From the NCBI GenBank assembly GCA_022782405.1, contig JALFNK010000013.1, forward strand, positions 310,001 to 374,000: a stretch of 64,000 nucleotides of DNA, given 5' to 3'. The translations under genes were made by a program, and so were the position numbers. The notes beneath the pieces were generated by a model. That model was not told where the DNA came from, searched no databases, and was given only the letters and a program-made list of their open reading frames with translations. Origin of the DNA: Alistipes sp. (GTDB lineage: Bacteria > Bacteroidota > Bacteroidia > Bacteroidales > Rikenellaceae). The first letter of the stretch is position 1, and each line of letters starts with the position of its first letter. This document shows positions 45,151 through 54,612 of this stretch, piece after piece.

Positions 45151-45158
45151 CAAAGATA
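45151..45158 (-). promoter_or_regulatory. -7 promoter element for the mreB-led operon
   Basis: Minus-strand TATCTTTG, an exact match to TAnnTTTG, 109 bases upstream of the mreB ATG. The gpsA promoter on the other strand is 48 bases away. Confidence 0.6.
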
Positions 45159-45205
45159 CGAAAAAGGCCCGGATAATTTCCATATTTTTTAATCATTTTT
45201 TTAAT

Positions 45206-45213
45206 TACATTTG
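45206..45213 (+). promoter_or_regulatory. -7 promoter element for gpsA-pgi
   Basis: TACATTTG matches TAnnTTTG, 24 bases before the gpsA ATG, after a T-rich tract. Confidence 0.6.
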
Positions 45214-45237
45214 TATCGCGAAACTTAACGTCTGCGC

Positions 45238-46245
45238 ATGGAATACAAAATCGGTTCGGAAGCCCGTTGCGCCGTCATCGGCCACGGCAGCTGGGCGACG
45301 GCTCTCGTCAAACAGCTCACGCTCGGGGGACAGCGCGTCGGCTGGTACGTCCGCAACGAAGAGGTGCTCGAAAGCCTCCGCACGGCGGGCCGCAACCCCC
45401 GATACCTCAACGACACGGAGTTCGACCGCGACCGCATCGCACCGTCCGACGACCTCGATGCCGTGGTGCGCGATGCCGAGGTCATCATCCTGGCTACCCC
45501 GTCGGCCTACCTCAAGGAGTTCCTCGCGCCGCTCCGCACCCCGCTGCACGACAAATTCATCGTCTCGGCCATCAAGGGCATCGTCCCGGGGGACTACCAG
45601 ACCGTCGTAGAGTACATCCACGACCGCTACGACCTGTCTTACAAGCAGATCGGATTGATTTCCGGGCCCTCGCACGCTGAGGAGGTTTCGCGCGGAAAGC
45701 TCTCCTACCTGACCGTCGTCTGCACCGACGAGGAGAACGCCCGGATGCTCGGGAAGCGACTGATGTCCGAATCGCTCGCACTCTCCTACTCGACAGACCT
45801 CTATGGCATCGAATATGCAGCGATCCTGAAGAACATCTACGCCATCTCGGTGGGCATGGCCGTCGGCCTGGGCTACGGGGACAACTTCCTCGCGGTACTC
45901 ATCGCCAACTGCGCCCGCGAGCTGACGCGCTTCCTGGAGGAGAGCTACCCCGCGCCGCGCGACACGCAGGTTTCGGCCTACCTGGGCGACCTGCTCGTAA
46001 CCTGCTACTCGACCTACAGCCGCAACCGCCGCCTGGGGCTGCTTATCGGCCACGGCTGCACGGTACGCAGTGCGCTGAACGAGATGACGATGGTCGCCGA
46101 AGGCTACTTCGCCGCCGACTGCATCCGCCACATCAACTTCCGCCACCGGATCGAGATGCCCATCGCGGAGACGGTTTACCGAGTCCTCTATGAAGGCGCT
46201 TCGGCACGCCGGAGCATGAAGGAACTGACAACCAAATTAATCTGA
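45238..46245 (+). CDS. gpsA: NAD(P)-dependent glycerol-3-phosphate dehydrogenase
   Basis: 335-residue enzyme that makes sn-glycerol-3-phosphate for phospholipid synthesis. Rossmann motif VIGHGSWATAL near 13, ATPSAYLKEFL near 83, SAIKGIVPG near 107 and catalytic Lys in AAILKNIYAISVG near 200. The glycine-rich loop reads GHGSWA rather than GAGSWG, but the function is clear from the rest. Six bases upstream of pgi. Confidence 0.94.
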   Translation: MEYKIGSEARCAVIGHGSWATALVKQLTLGGQRVGWYVRNEEVLESLRTAGRNPRYLNDTEFDRDRIAPSDDLDAVVRDAEVIILATPSAYLKEFLAPLRTPLHDKFIVSAIKGIVPGDYQTVVEYIHDRYDLSYKQIGLISGPSHAEEVSRGKLSYLTVVCTDEENARMLGKRLMSESLALSYSTDLYGIEYAAILKNIYAISVGMAVGLGYGDNFLAVLIANCARELTRFLEESYPAPRDTQVSAYLGDLLVTCYSTYSRNRRLGLLIGHGCTVRSALNEMTMVAEGYFAADCIRHINFRHRIEMPIAETVYRVLYEGASARRSMKELTTKLI

Positions 46246-46251
46246 CAAGAT

Positions 46252-47583
46252 ATGAAAAACGTAAAAATCGACATTGCCAAAACCGGCATCGAAATTCCGG
46301 CCGACATGAAGGCCAAGACGCAGGAGGCCAACGCCCTGCTCCACTCGGGCAAGGGCGCGGGCAACGACTTTCTGGGATGGGTGAACCTTCCCTCGTCGAT
46401 CTCCGACAGCGAGCTGGCCGCCATCGAGGAGGTCGCCGCAAAACTGCGTGCAAAGGCCGATCTGGTGATCTGCATCGGCATCGGCGGCTCCTACCTCGGC
46501 GCCCGCGCCGTGCTGGAGGCCATGAGCGATCCCTTCAAGCTGCTGCACAAGGAGCAGGCGCAGCCCACGGTCGTCTTCGCCGGACAGAACATCTCGGAAG
46601 ACTACACCTGGGAGCTGCTCGACGCCGCCCGCGAGCACTCGATTGCCGCCATCGTCATCTCCAAGTCGGGCACGACGACCGAGCCGGCCATCGCCTTCCG
46701 TCTGATCAAGGCCGAAATCGAACGCCGCTACGGCAAGCAGGAGGCCGCAGAGCGCATCGTCGCCATTACGGACAAGGCCCGCGGTGCCCTGAAGACCCTC
46801 GCCACACAGGAAGGATACCCCACCTTCGTCATCCCCGACGACGTGGGCGGACGTTTCTCGGTGCTGACCCCTGTCGGACTGCTGCCGCTGGCCGTCGCCG
46901 GTGTGGATATCCGCGCCCTTGTGGCCGGAGCACAGGAGATGGAGCGTGCGACCGACGAGCATGTCGCCTTCGACGAGAACCCCGCAGCCATCTACGCCGC
47001 CACGCGCAACCTGCTCTATGCCGCCGGCAAGAAGATCGAGATTCTCGGCTCCTATGAACCCCGCCTGCAGTACATCAACGAATGGTGGAAACAGCTCTAC
47101 GGCGAGAGCGAAGGCAAGGAAGGCAAGGGCATCTTCCCGGCCAGCGTAACGCTGACGGCCGACCTGCACTCGATGGGCCAATACATCCAGCAGGGCGAGC
47201 GTACGCTCTTCGAGACGATCATCTCGGTCGTAAAACCCGCCCATGAAGTGAAGATCCAGTCCGAAGAGGAGAACCTCGACGGCTTGAACTTCCTCGCCGG
47301 CAAACGCATCTCGGAGGTGAACCGCATGGCCGAGCTGGGCGTGCAGCTGGCCCACATGGACGGCGGAGTGCCCAACATCCGCATCGAGATTCCGGAGGTT
47401 TCGGCCCATGTCATCGGCGGCCTGCTCTACTTCTTCGAGAAGGCCTGCGGCATGAGCGGCTACCTGCTCGGCGTCAATCCCTTCGACCAGCCCGGTGTCG
47501 AGGCCTACAAGAAAAACATGTTCGCCCTGCTCGACAAGCCCGGCTACGAAGAGGCGTCGAAAGCCATCAAGGCTCGGCTCTGA
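46252..47583 (+). CDS. pgi: Glucose-6-phosphate isomerase
   Basis: 443-residue Bacillus-type phosphoglucose isomerase interconverting glucose-6-phosphate and fructose-6-phosphate. Phosphate-site motif [15 protein letters not shown] near 75, [15 protein letters not shown] near 140 and the conserved segment [15 protein letters not shown] near 362. Shorter than the E. coli type (549), as expected for this subgroup. Shares a transcript with gpsA. Confidence 0.97.
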   Translation: MKNVKIDIAKTGIEIPADMKAKTQEANALLHSGKGAGNDFLGWVNLPSSISDSELAAIEEVAAKLRAKADLVICIGIGGSYLGARAVLEAMSDPFKLLHKEQAQPTVVFAGQNISEDYTWELLDAAREHSIAAIVISKSGTTTEPAIAFRLIKAEIERRYGKQEAAERIVAITDKARGALKTLATQEGYPTFVIPDDVGGRFSVLTPVGLLPLAVAGVDIRALVAGAQEMERATDEHVAFDENPAAIYAATRNLLYAAGKKIEILGSYEPRLQYINEWWKQLYGESEGKEGKGIFPASVTLTADLHSMGQYIQQGERTLFETIISVVKPAHEVKIQSEEENLDGLNFLAGKRISEVNRMAELGVQLAHMDGGVPNIRIEIPEVSAHVIGGLLYFFEKACGMSGYLLGVNPFDQPGVEAYKKNMFALLDKPGYEEASKAIKARL

Positions 47584-47641
47584 CAGAGCGGCAGGACGAG
47601 GTACCGAAACGGCAGTTTGCCCGAAGAGACCGTCATTTGTC

Positions 47642-47676
47642 CGTGCGGACCGGAAATTCCTGGTCCGCACGTTTTT
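47642..47676 (+). terminator. Intrinsic terminator after pgi
   Basis: CGTGCGGACC / GGTCCGCACG perfect 10-bp stem, 10-base loop, then five T. Confidence 0.9.
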
Positions 47677-47748
47677 CATTCATGTATGAGATACGGAAGA
47701 AAAAAGCAGGTTTCTGTCCCCGGAATCCCCCATTGCTGAAAAAATTTG

Positions 47749-47756
47749 TACCTTTG
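47749..47756 (+). promoter_or_regulatory. -7 promoter element for the DUF6377 regulator
   Basis: TACCTTTG matches TAnnTTTG, 94 bases before the ATG at 47851. It lies inside the upstream part of the longer frame, which argues for the internal start. Confidence 0.6.
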
Positions 47757-47850
47757 TAACTACGCCGCCCTGCGGACCCGAACCGCCGGCCCTACGGGAA
47801 CCACCGAGCGGAAGACGGACCGTCGTTCGGCGTGCGGATACAACCTGAAA

Positions 47851-49506
47851 ATGAAGTTTCCGAAACCGGCATACCGCATCGGCAGAATCCTCGTCCTGCT
47901 GTTCTGTCTGACCGGCTCCTTTGCCTGCGGACGCAACGAAACGCGTTCACTGGAGGAGGAGCTCGATACCGATATCCGCAACCGGAAAATCTATGAACGA
48001 CAGAAAGAGGCGCGCATCGACAAGCTGCGCAGCCTGCTCCGCGTAACGGGGCTCTCGCCCCGCCAGGAGTTTGAGATCAATGCCCGTCTCTGCCAGGAGT
48101 TCTGGAAATACAAACTCGATTCGGCGATCCGCTATGCGGAGCGCAACCTTGCGATCGCCCGGGAGCTGCACGACCGCGGTGCCGGCATCGCCACAAGCCT
48201 GCATCTCGCCCAACTCTACTCCTTCTCGGGCAAGAGCCTCGAAACAAAGGAGATTCTCGACACCATGAACCGGGCATCTCTTCCCGATTCGCTGCGGGCT
48301 ACCTATTATCAGACCTACAGCCTGCTATACGGCCACTATGCCGCCATCAGCAACCAGACCCGGTACAACCGGCTGATCCGCCTCTACGAAGACTCCACCG
48401 ACCTCGTTCTGGACACCGCTTCGTTCGAATACCGGAGCCGCGCAGTCGGGCCGCTCGTCGAACGGGGCGAACTCGAAGAGGCCCGGACGCAGCTTTTCCG
48501 ACTGCTGGAGGAGGCCGGTGAGGAGACCCCGCGCTATGCCCAGATCGCCTGCGGGCTGGGAAGCCTCTACCAAAAACTCGGAGACGAGCGCCGTGCCCGG
48601 CAGTACTACATGCTCTCGGCCAAGGCCGACGTACGCAACGCCACCAAGGAGAATGCCTCCTTTCAGGAGCTGGCACGGATGAGTTATGCTGCGGGCAACC
48701 TGTCGGACGCCTTCAAATATGCCCAGGCGGCCATCGAAGATGCACAGTTCAGCAACGTACAGTTCCGTACGGCCCAGATGGCCGAACTTTACTCGATCAT
48801 CAATGCCGCCTACCAGGCCAAGGAGGCCCGCGCAAAATCGAAACTCCAGCACTACATACTGCTTATCAGCCTGCTTTCGGCTGTGCTTGCCGTACTGTTC
48901 GTCTACCTCTACCAACAGTTGCGCAAACTTTCGCGCACACAGATCGAGCTATCTCGCGCCAATGCCAGTCTGCGACAGCTTAACGACGAACTGGCCGACA
49001 AGAACCGGGAGCTCTCGGAGTCGAACGACCTGAAGGAACAATACATCGCACGGTTCTTCGACCTTTGTTCGCTCTATATCGACAAGATGGACGGCTACCG
49101 GAAAAGTCTCTACCGCCTGGCCCAGAACCGACAGTTCGACGAGCTGTACAAACGATTGAAGTCCACGTCGATGATGGAAAACGAGGTGGATGAACTCTAC
49201 AAAAATTTCGACGCAGTCTTTCTGAATCTCTATCCGACCTTCGTCGCGGACTTCAACGCGCTGCTTGCCGACGAGGAGCGCATCCGCCTGCGCCCGGGCG
49301 AACTGCTCAACAAGGAGCTGCGCATCTATGCCCTGCTGCGGCTCGGCATCACCGACAGTTCGAAAATCGCCGCATTCCTGCGCTGCTCGCTCAGTACGGT
49401 CTACAATTACCGGACGCGCATGCGCAATCGGGCCTCCGTATCGAAAGAAGAGTTCGAAAGAAGAATCTCGGAGATCGGGAATAGCATGGAAAAAGAGGGG
49501 TCATAG
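47851..49506 (+). CDS. DUF6377 membrane regulator of the glycan locus
   Basis: 551 residues. N-terminal signal/lipoprotein segment (GSFACG near residue 28), TPR-like helical repeats (about 45-325; AQIACGLGSLYQKLGDERRARQYY), one transmembrane helix (about 330-350), a coiled coil (about 355-395) and a C-terminal domain with a LuxR-like helix-turn-helix (LRIYALLRLGITDSSKIAAFL, then STVYNYRTRMRNR). This one-piece layout of periplasmic sensor and cytoplasmic DNA-binding domain is known in Bacteroidota. It lies directly upstream of the Gfo/Idh/MocA-Tat-DUF1080 genes and is the obvious regulator. ATG at 47851 preferred over 47746. Confidence 0.85.
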   Translation: MKFPKPAYRIGRILVLLFCLTGSFACGRNETRSLEEELDTDIRNRKIYERQKEARIDKLRSLLRVTGLSPRQEFEINARLCQEFWKYKLDSAIRYAERNLAIARELHDRGAGIATSLHLAQLYSFSGKSLETKEILDTMNRASLPDSLRATYYQTYSLLYGHYAAISNQTRYNRLIRLYEDSTDLVLDTASFEYRSRAVGPLVERGELEEARTQLFRLLEEAGEETPRYAQIACGLGSLYQKLGDERRARQYYMLSAKADVRNATKENASFQELARMSYAAGNLSDAFKYAQAAIEDAQFSNVQFRTAQMAELYSIINAAYQAKEARAKSKLQHYILLISLLSAVLAVLFVYLYQQLRKLSRTQIELSRANASLRQLNDELADKNRELSESNDLKEQYIARFFDLCSLYIDKMDGYRKSLYRLAQNRQFDELYKRLKSTSMMENEVDELYKNFDAVFLNLYPTFVADFNALLADEERIRLRPGELLNKELRIYALLRLGITDSSKIAAFLRCSLSTVYNYRTRMRNRASVSKEEFERRISEIGNSMEKEGS

Positions 49507-49518
49507 GTTCCAATTCAT

Positions 49519-49647
49519 CTACATTTTACGACTGAAAAATAAATATAAAAATCTGACAAACAAATAATAATAAATTATACAATCCTACATTTTTCGATTC
49601 AAAATTCGGATTTTCCTCCAAATCGGATTAATTTTGTAAAAAATGTA
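49519..49647 (+). promoter_or_regulatory. AT-rich control region with three TACATTTT sites
   Basis: CTACATTTTACGA (49519-49531) and CTACATTTTTCGA (49585-49597) match at 12 of 13 bases and are 66 bases apart. A third copy lies inverted at 49638-49647 (AAAAAATGTA), just after the -7 box at 49629-49636. CGGATT is also repeated at 49607 and 49624. In a GC-rich genome this 150-base AT-rich segment stands out. Likely binding sites for the regulator encoded just upstream. Confidence 0.55.
49629..49636 (+). promoter_or_regulatory. -7 promoter element for the Gfo/Idh/MocA-Tat operon
   Basis: TAATTTTG matches TAnnTTTG, 79 bases before the ATG at 49716, giving a leader of about 70 bases. Confidence 0.55.
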
Positions 49648-49715
49648 ATCAGGAGGTTATTCATTCTCCGGAGAACATTGCCGACAAACCGAAACTACCT
49701 TTTTTGAACCACGAA

Positions 49716-50789
49716 ATGAATCCTATCAAGATCGGACTGATCGGGTTCGGCCGCATGGGAGGTTTCTACCTCGACGAGCTGCTGAAAAGCGACCGCTGGG
49801 AGGTCGCCGGAATCTGTGATCTCTCCCCCGAAGCCCGGGCCGCAGCCCGCAGGCTCGTCCCGGGAGCAAAAGTCGTTGCCGACGAACGGGAGCTGCTCGA
49901 CGATCCCGCGATCGAAGCCGTCGCCCTGTGCGCCTTGGCAGACTCGCGGCCGGAGCAGATCGCCCGGGCCTTCGCCGCCGGGAAGCACATCATCTCCGAG
50001 AAGCCCATCGCCGATACCATCGAGCATGAGTGGCAGGCAGTGGAACTTGCCGAAAAAGCTCCGCTCTTCTCGACGGTCAATCTCTATCTGCGCAACTCCT
50101 GGTACCATCAGACGATCCGCCAGTTCATCGACCGCGGCGAGATCGGCGAGCTGGCTATCATCCGCGTCTGCCACATGACCCCGGGACTGGCTCCGGGCGA
50201 GGGACACGAATACGAAGGACCAGCCTTCCACGACTGCGGCATGCATTATGTCGATATCGCCCGCTGGTATGCCCGCTCGGAATTCAAGACCTGGAATGCC
50301 CAGGCTGTCCGCATGTGGAGCTACAAGGATCCCTGGTGGCTCCAGTGCCACGGGACCTTCGAGAACGGCGTCGTCTTCGATATCACACAGGGACATGTCT
50401 ACGGACAGCTGGCCAAGGACCAGACCCACAACTCCTATATAGATATCATCGGAACGAAGGGAATCGCCCGCATGACGCACGACTTCAAGACGGCGGTCGT
50501 CGAGCTGCGCGGCACGACACAGACCCACCGCATCGAACGCCCCTTCGGCGGCAAGAACATCGGCACGATGTGCGAGAAGTTCGCCCGCTCGATCGAAAGC
50601 GGCGTACGCGACGAGACGTTGCCTACGTTCCGTGATGCCGCCATCGCCTCGGAATACGCCTGGCGTTTCCTGCAGGACGCCCGGATGCACGACATGCCGG
50701 CCATCGGCACGGCCGAGGAACTCGAGGAGATCCGCGACCGGCGGCGGACAATGAAAAACGGGTACGGGCTGCTGCGCAAGCGGGCCTGA
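49716..50789 (+). CDS. Gfo/Idh/MocA-family oxidoreductase, cytoplasmic
   Basis: 357-residue NAD(P)-dependent sugar oxidoreductase. Rossmann motif IGLIGFGRMGGFYLDE near 5, the family motif EKPIAD (Lys near 95) and a GPAFHDCGMHYVDIARW segment near 172 carrying the catalytic His/Asp set. No signal peptide, so it should act in the cytoplasm, unlike its paralogue at 51095. The start at 49716 is ATG; a TTG-started frame is 12 bases longer. Resembles the second oxidoreductase of the 3-keto-glycoside pathway, possibly reducing imported 3-keto sugars. Confidence 0.88.
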   Translation: MNPIKIGLIGFGRMGGFYLDELLKSDRWEVAGICDLSPEARAAARRLVPGAKVVADERELLDDPAIEAVALCALADSRPEQIARAFAAGKHIISEKPIADTIEHEWQAVELAEKAPLFSTVNLYLRNSWYHQTIRQFIDRGEIGELAIIRVCHMTPGLAPGEGHEYEGPAFHDCGMHYVDIARWYARSEFKTWNAQAVRMWSYKDPWWLQCHGTFENGVVFDITQGHVYGQLAKDQTHNSYIDIIGTKGIARMTHDFKTAVVELRGTTQTHRIERPFGGKNIGTMCEKFARSIESGVRDETLPTFRDAAIASEYAWRFLQDARMHDMPAIGTAEELEEIRDRRRTMKNGYGLLRKRA

Positions 50790-50860
50790 ACTCCGGAAAA
50801 CGGAGGGGCAACAATATACGGACCTTCAAATAACAAAATATCCATTAAAAAAATCGCGCT

Positions 50861-51058
50861 ATGAATCATTTACTGTTCCTCGGAAACCTCGGTGCCGGAG
50901 AGATTATCATCATCGCACTGATCGTTCTGCTGCTCTTCGGCGGCAAAAAAATTCCTGAACTGATGAAGGGTCTCGGCAAGGGTGTCCGCAGCTTCAAGGA
51001 GGGTATGAACAATATCGAGAAGGATATCGAAAACACGCCCACGGACGAAAAGAAATAA
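50861..51058 (+). CDS. tatA: Twin-arginine translocase subunit TatA
   Basis: 65 residues: a single N-terminal membrane helix ([25 protein letters not shown]), the FGxKK/P hinge and an amphipathic helix ([16 protein letters not shown]), followed by an acidic tail. It forms the Tat pore. No tatB is visible; in Bacteroidota one TatA/E-type protein with TatC suffices. It lies between the two oxidoreductase genes, immediately before a Tat substrate. Confidence 0.95.
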   Translation: MNHLLFLGNLGAGEIIIIALIVLLLFGGKKIPELMKGLGKGVRSFKEGMNNIEKDIENTPTDEKK

Positions 51059-51094
51059 CAGGCAACATAAACTACCAACCTAAAAACAAGAACC

Positions 51095-52567
51095 ATGGCA
51101 AAGGAAATGTCAAGACGCAACTTCCTCAAGACGGGAGCTGCCGCGGCACTCGGGCTGGCCGTAGTGCCAAGTACGGTATTGGGCAAGAAGTTCGGATATA
51201 CGGCTCCGAGCGACAAACTGAATATCCTGGGTGTCGGCATCGGCGGACGCGGTGCCGCCGACCTGCAGGAGATGGAGAGCCAGAACATCATCGGCCTCTG
51301 CGACGTGGACTGGAAATACGCCGACCACGTTTTCAAGCGCTATCCTGCTGCCAAGAAATACAACGACTACCGCCGCATGTACGACGAGATGCTCAAGTCG
51401 GCCGACGCCGTCATGGTGGCTACGGCCGACCATACGCACGCCATCATCGCAGCAGAGGCAATGACTGCCGGCAAGCACGTCTACGTCGAGAAGCCGCTGA
51501 CGCACTCGGTTTATGAGTCGCGCCTGCTCACCAAGCTCGCGGCCAAGTACCGCGTAGCCACACAGATGGGTAACCAGGGAGCTTCGGGCGAGGGCGTCCG
51601 CAAGGTTTGCGAGTGGATCTGGAACGGTGAGATCGGCGAGGTAACCCGCGTGGAGACCTTCACCGACCGCCCGATCTGGCCGCAGGGCCTCACTCGTCCC
51701 GAAAACGACGAACGCGTTCCCAAGACGATGAACTGGGAAGCCTTCATCGGCCCGGCACCCTATCGTCCCTACAACTCGGCCTACACGCCGTGGAACTTCC
51801 GCGGCTGGTGGGATTTCGGAACGGGCGCCCTGGGCGACATGGCCTGCCACATTCTCCATCCGGTCTTCAAGGCCCTCAAGCTGGGCTATCCGACGAAGGT
51901 CGAGGGAAGCTCGACGCTGCTGCTCTCCGAATCGGCTCCGTCGGCACAGCGCATCAAGTTCGTTTTCCCGGCCCGCGACAACATGCCGAAGGTCGCCATG
52001 CCCGAAGTGGAGGTTTACTGGTACGACGGCGGCCTGATGCCGACGCGGCCCGCAGGACTTCCCGCCGGCAAGAGCCTCAACGACGCCGGCGGCGGCGTGA
52101 TCTTCTACGGCACGAAGGATACGCTCATCTGCGGTTGCTACGGTGTGAACCCGTACCTGCTCTCGGGACGCGTGCCCGAAGCGCCGAAGGTGCTGCGCGA
52201 GGTCAAGGAGTCGCACCAGATGGACTGGGTGCGCGCCTGCAAGGAGGATCCCGACGATCGTATCCCGACCGCTTCGGACTTCAGCGAAGCCGGACCGTTC
52301 AACGAAATGGTTGCCATGGGCGTACTGGCCGTGCGTCTGCAGGGACTTAACCAGGAGCTGCATTGGGACGGCGAGAACATGCGCTTCACGAATATCCCGG
52401 CCGGCGCCACGATCCAGTCGGTCATCAAGGACGGATTCCACATCAAGGACGGACACCCGACCTTCGACAAGACCTGGACCGACCCCGTCGATGCCAACCA
52501 GTTTGCCGAGGAGCTCATCAAGCACACCTACCAGAACGGCTACAAACTCCCCGACATGCCGCTGTAA
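51095..52567 (+). CDS. Tat-exported Gfo/Idh/MocA-family oxidoreductase
   Basis: 490 residues. Twin-arginine signal MSRRNFLKTG (R7/R8) followed by a hydrophobic stretch, then Rossmann motif NILGVGIGGRGAADL near 46, EKPLTH near 132 (catalytic Lys) and a GTGALGDMACHILHPVF region near 247. Members with this layout (GH109-like) carry tightly bound NAD, which explains folded export. Proposed role: oxidise C3 of glycosides in the periplasm, providing substrate for the DUF1080 protein 47 bases downstream. Confidence 0.92.
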   Translation: MAKEMSRRNFLKTGAAAALGLAVVPSTVLGKKFGYTAPSDKLNILGVGIGGRGAADLQEMESQNIIGLCDVDWKYADHVFKRYPAAKKYNDYRRMYDEMLKSADAVMVATADHTHAIIAAEAMTAGKHVYVEKPLTHSVYESRLLTKLAAKYRVATQMGNQGASGEGVRKVCEWIWNGEIGEVTRVETFTDRPIWPQGLTRPENDERVPKTMNWEAFIGPAPYRPYNSAYTPWNFRGWWDFGTGALGDMACHILHPVFKALKLGYPTKVEGSSTLLLSESAPSAQRIKFVFPARDNMPKVAMPEVEVYWYDGGLMPTRPAGLPAGKSLNDAGGGVIFYGTKDTLICGCYGVNPYLLSGRVPEAPKVLREVKESHQMDWVRACKEDPDDRIPTASDFSEAGPFNEMVAMGVLAVRLQGLNQELHWDGENMRFTNIPAGATIQSVIKDGFHIKDGHPTFDKTWTDPVDANQFAEELIKHTYQNGYKLPDMPL

Positions 52568-52614
52568 CAACTCCAACGGAAAACAACACATTAACTGACA
52601 AAAAACTACGGAAT

Positions 52615-53487
52615 ATGAAAAAGATGCTCACCTGCACGGCGTGCGCAGCCCTGGCGCTGACGCTCGCATCCTGCGGCGGCAATGCCGGCAAGGCCAAGAC
52701 CGCAGAGGGAGACGCAGCCGAAACGAAGGCCGCCGTTCCCGAATACACCGTCGTAAACAACGCAACGGTCGATCTCTCGACGTTCCCCCAGGACAAGGAC
52801 GGATACTATGTGATCTTCGACGGCAAGACATTCAACGGCTGGCGCGGCTACGGCAAGGAGAACGTTCCCTCGCGCTGGACGATCGACAACGGCGCCATCA
52901 AGTTCAACGGTACGGGATCCGGCGAAGCCCAGACGGGCGACGGCGGCGACCTGATCTTCGCCCACAAGTTCAAGAATTTCGAGCTGGAGCTCGAGTGGAA
53001 GGTTTCGAAGGGCGGCAACTCGGGTATCTTCTACCTGGCCCAGGAGGTAGCCACGACCAAGGACGGCAAGCAGCAGTTCGAGCCGATCTATATCTCCTGC
53101 CCGGAGTACCAGGTTCTCGACAATGAGAACCATCCCGACGCCAAACTCGGCGTAGACGGCAACCGCAAGTCGGCGTCGCTCTACGACATGATCCCCGCCG
53201 CTCCCCAGAACGCCAAACCTTACGGCGAGTGGAACAAGGCCAAGATCATGGTCTACAAGGGCACGGTCGTACACGGACAGAACGATGCCAATGTGCTGGA
53301 GTATCACCTCTGGACGCCCCAGTGGACCGAGATGCTCGAGAAGAGCAAGTTCTCCTCCGAAAAGTGGCCGCTGGCCTTCGAGCTGCTGAACAACTGCGGC
53401 GGCGAGAACCATGAGGGATACATCGGATTCCAGGACCACGGCGACGACGTCTGGTTCCGCAACATCCGTGTGAAGGTCCTCGACTAA
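52615..53487 (+). CDS. DUF1080 lipoprotein (3-keto-glycoside lyase/hydrolase family)
   Basis: 290 residues. Lipobox LASC near 20, acidic/Ala linker to about 45, then one DUF1080 jelly-roll domain: VIFDGKTFNGWRGYGK near 63, LIFAHKFKNFELELEWKVSKGGNSGIFYL near 104 and GYIGFQDHGDDVWFRNIRV at the end. DUF1080 members cleave 3-keto-glucosides; in Bacteroides they work as 3-keto-glycoside lyases. The lipid anchor places it in the periplasm or on the surface with the Tat-exported oxidoreductase. Confidence 0.9.
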   Translation: MKKMLTCTACAALALTLASCGGNAGKAKTAEGDAAETKAAVPEYTVVNNATVDLSTFPQDKDGYYVIFDGKTFNGWRGYGKENVPSRWTIDNGAIKFNGTGSGEAQTGDGGDLIFAHKFKNFELELEWKVSKGGNSGIFYLAQEVATTKDGKQQFEPIYISCPEYQVLDNENHPDAKLGVDGNRKSASLYDMIPAAPQNAKPYGEWNKAKIMVYKGTVVHGQNDANVLEYHLWTPQWTEMLEKSKFSSEKWPLAFELLNNCGGENHEGYIGFQDHGDDVWFRNIRVKVLD

Positions 53488-53499
53488 ACGGCAACATCT

Positions 53500-53547
53500 T
53501 CCGACCGGTGCCGGCATCCGTTCTCCGGAATGCCGGCATCGGTCGGA
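53500..53547 (+). terminator. Long hairpin after the DUF1080 gene
   Basis: About 20 bp of nearly perfect stem (TCCGACCGGTGCCGGCAT with ATGCCGGCATCGGTCGGA), followed by TTTC. It may partly end the transcript or protect the upstream mRNA, leaving less message for the next gene. Confidence 0.65.
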
Positions 53548-53567
53548 TTTCAAAAACCGACCCGAAC

Positions 53568-54464
53568 ATGAAGATACAACTGCTAACCCTCGGACTGCTC
53601 ATGTGTGCCGCCACGTTTGCGCCCGACACCGCCGCCGCGAAAAAGGCGTCCAAGAAACAGATCGCCATCCAACTCTACTCGGTCCGCGACCTGATCGGCA
53701 GTTTCGGACAGAACCAGCACGATTACACCGACGTGCTGCAGGCGCTCGGCAAGATGGGATACACGGCCGTAGAGGCCGCCAGCTATAACGACGGCAAGTT
53801 CTACGGCAAAACGCCCGAAGCATTCAAGGCCGACGTCGAGGCCGCCGGCATGGAGGTCCTCTCGTCGCATACCACACGCAATCTTTCGGAGGAGGAGCTC
53901 GCCAGCGGCGACTTCTCGCAGGCCATGAAGTGGTGGGACGAGTGCATTGCCGCCCACAAGGCAGCCGGCATGAAGTACCTCGTAACCCCTTCGATGCCGA
54001 TGCTCAAGACGCTCGGCGAACTGCAGCGCTATTGCGACTACTTCAACGAAATCGGCAAACGCTGCCGTGAAAACGGCATTCTGTACGGCTATCACAACCA
54101 CGCCTTCGAATTCCAGAAAATCGAGGACCGCGTGATGCTCGAGTACATGATCGAACACACCGATCCGGCCAATGTCTTCTTCCAGATGGACGTCTATTGG
54201 ACGGTTATCGGCAAGGCGAGCCCCGTGGACCTGTTCCACAAATATCCGGGCCGCTTCAGAATGCTTCATATCAAGGACCTCCGGGAGATCGGGCAAAGCG
54301 GCATGGTCGGCTTCGACGCCATCTTCCGCAACACCGACGTGGCCGGAGTCGAACAGATCGTCGTCGAGGTAGAACAATACAGCTACGACGTCGAGAAGAG
54401 CGTTCGCATGAGTCTGGAGTACCTGCTCGAAGCCCCCTTTGTGAAGGCCTCCTACAGCAAGTAA
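53568..54464 (+). CDS. Secreted sugar isomerase/hydratase-like protein (AP-endonuclease-2 fold)
   Basis: 298 residues. Signal peptide to about residue 23 (DTAAAK), then a TIM barrel of the xylose-isomerase-like/AP_endonuc_2 family: IAIQLYSVRDLIG near 33, EVLSSHTTR, GYHNHAFEFQ near 178, FQMDVYWTVIGK near 206 and MLHIKDLREIG near 234, with the usual metal ligands Glu, Asp, His and Glu. Export is unusual for this fold. Within the cluster it fits the hydratase that handles the 2-hydroxy-3-keto-glycal product of the lyase. ATG at 53568 chosen because the signal peptide starts there. Confidence 0.85.
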   Translation: MKIQLLTLGLLMCAATFAPDTAAAKKASKKQIAIQLYSVRDLIGSFGQNQHDYTDVLQALGKMGYTAVEAASYNDGKFYGKTPEAFKADVEAAGMEVLSSHTTRNLSEEELASGDFSQAMKWWDECIAAHKAAGMKYLVTPSMPMLKTLGELQRYCDYFNEIGKRCRENGILYGYHNHAFEFQKIEDRVMLEYMIEHTDPANVFFQMDVYWTVIGKASPVDLFHKYPGRFRMLHIKDLREIGQSGMVGFDAIFRNTDVAGVEQIVVEVEQYSYDVEKSVRMSLEYLLEAPFVKASYSK

Positions 54465-54471
54465 CCCGCAA

Positions 54472-54514
54472 CTCCGGGAGCCAGAGCCCGAAGGGTTCTC
54501 TCCCGGAGCTTTTA
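54472..54514 (+). terminator. Terminator between the isomerase-like gene and tatC
   Basis: CTCCGGGAG pairs with CTCCCGGAG, with an inner AGAGCCC/GGGTTCT arm, followed by TTTT. It separates tatC from the rest of the operon, although the 148-base gap shows no strong promoter box. Confidence 0.7.
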
Positions 54515-54612
54515 TCCGGGACATGCCGGAAATACGGGGCGCAGCTCCGTCATATGAATCAATACCCGGGCAGGATGGAATGCCGCCCGGAGCCAAGACC
54601 TGAAGAGAAAGA

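Noticed and set aside
47746..47850. N-terminal extension of the DUF6377 protein
   Set aside because: It contains the promoter box at 47749-47756 and hides the signal segment that begins at 47851.
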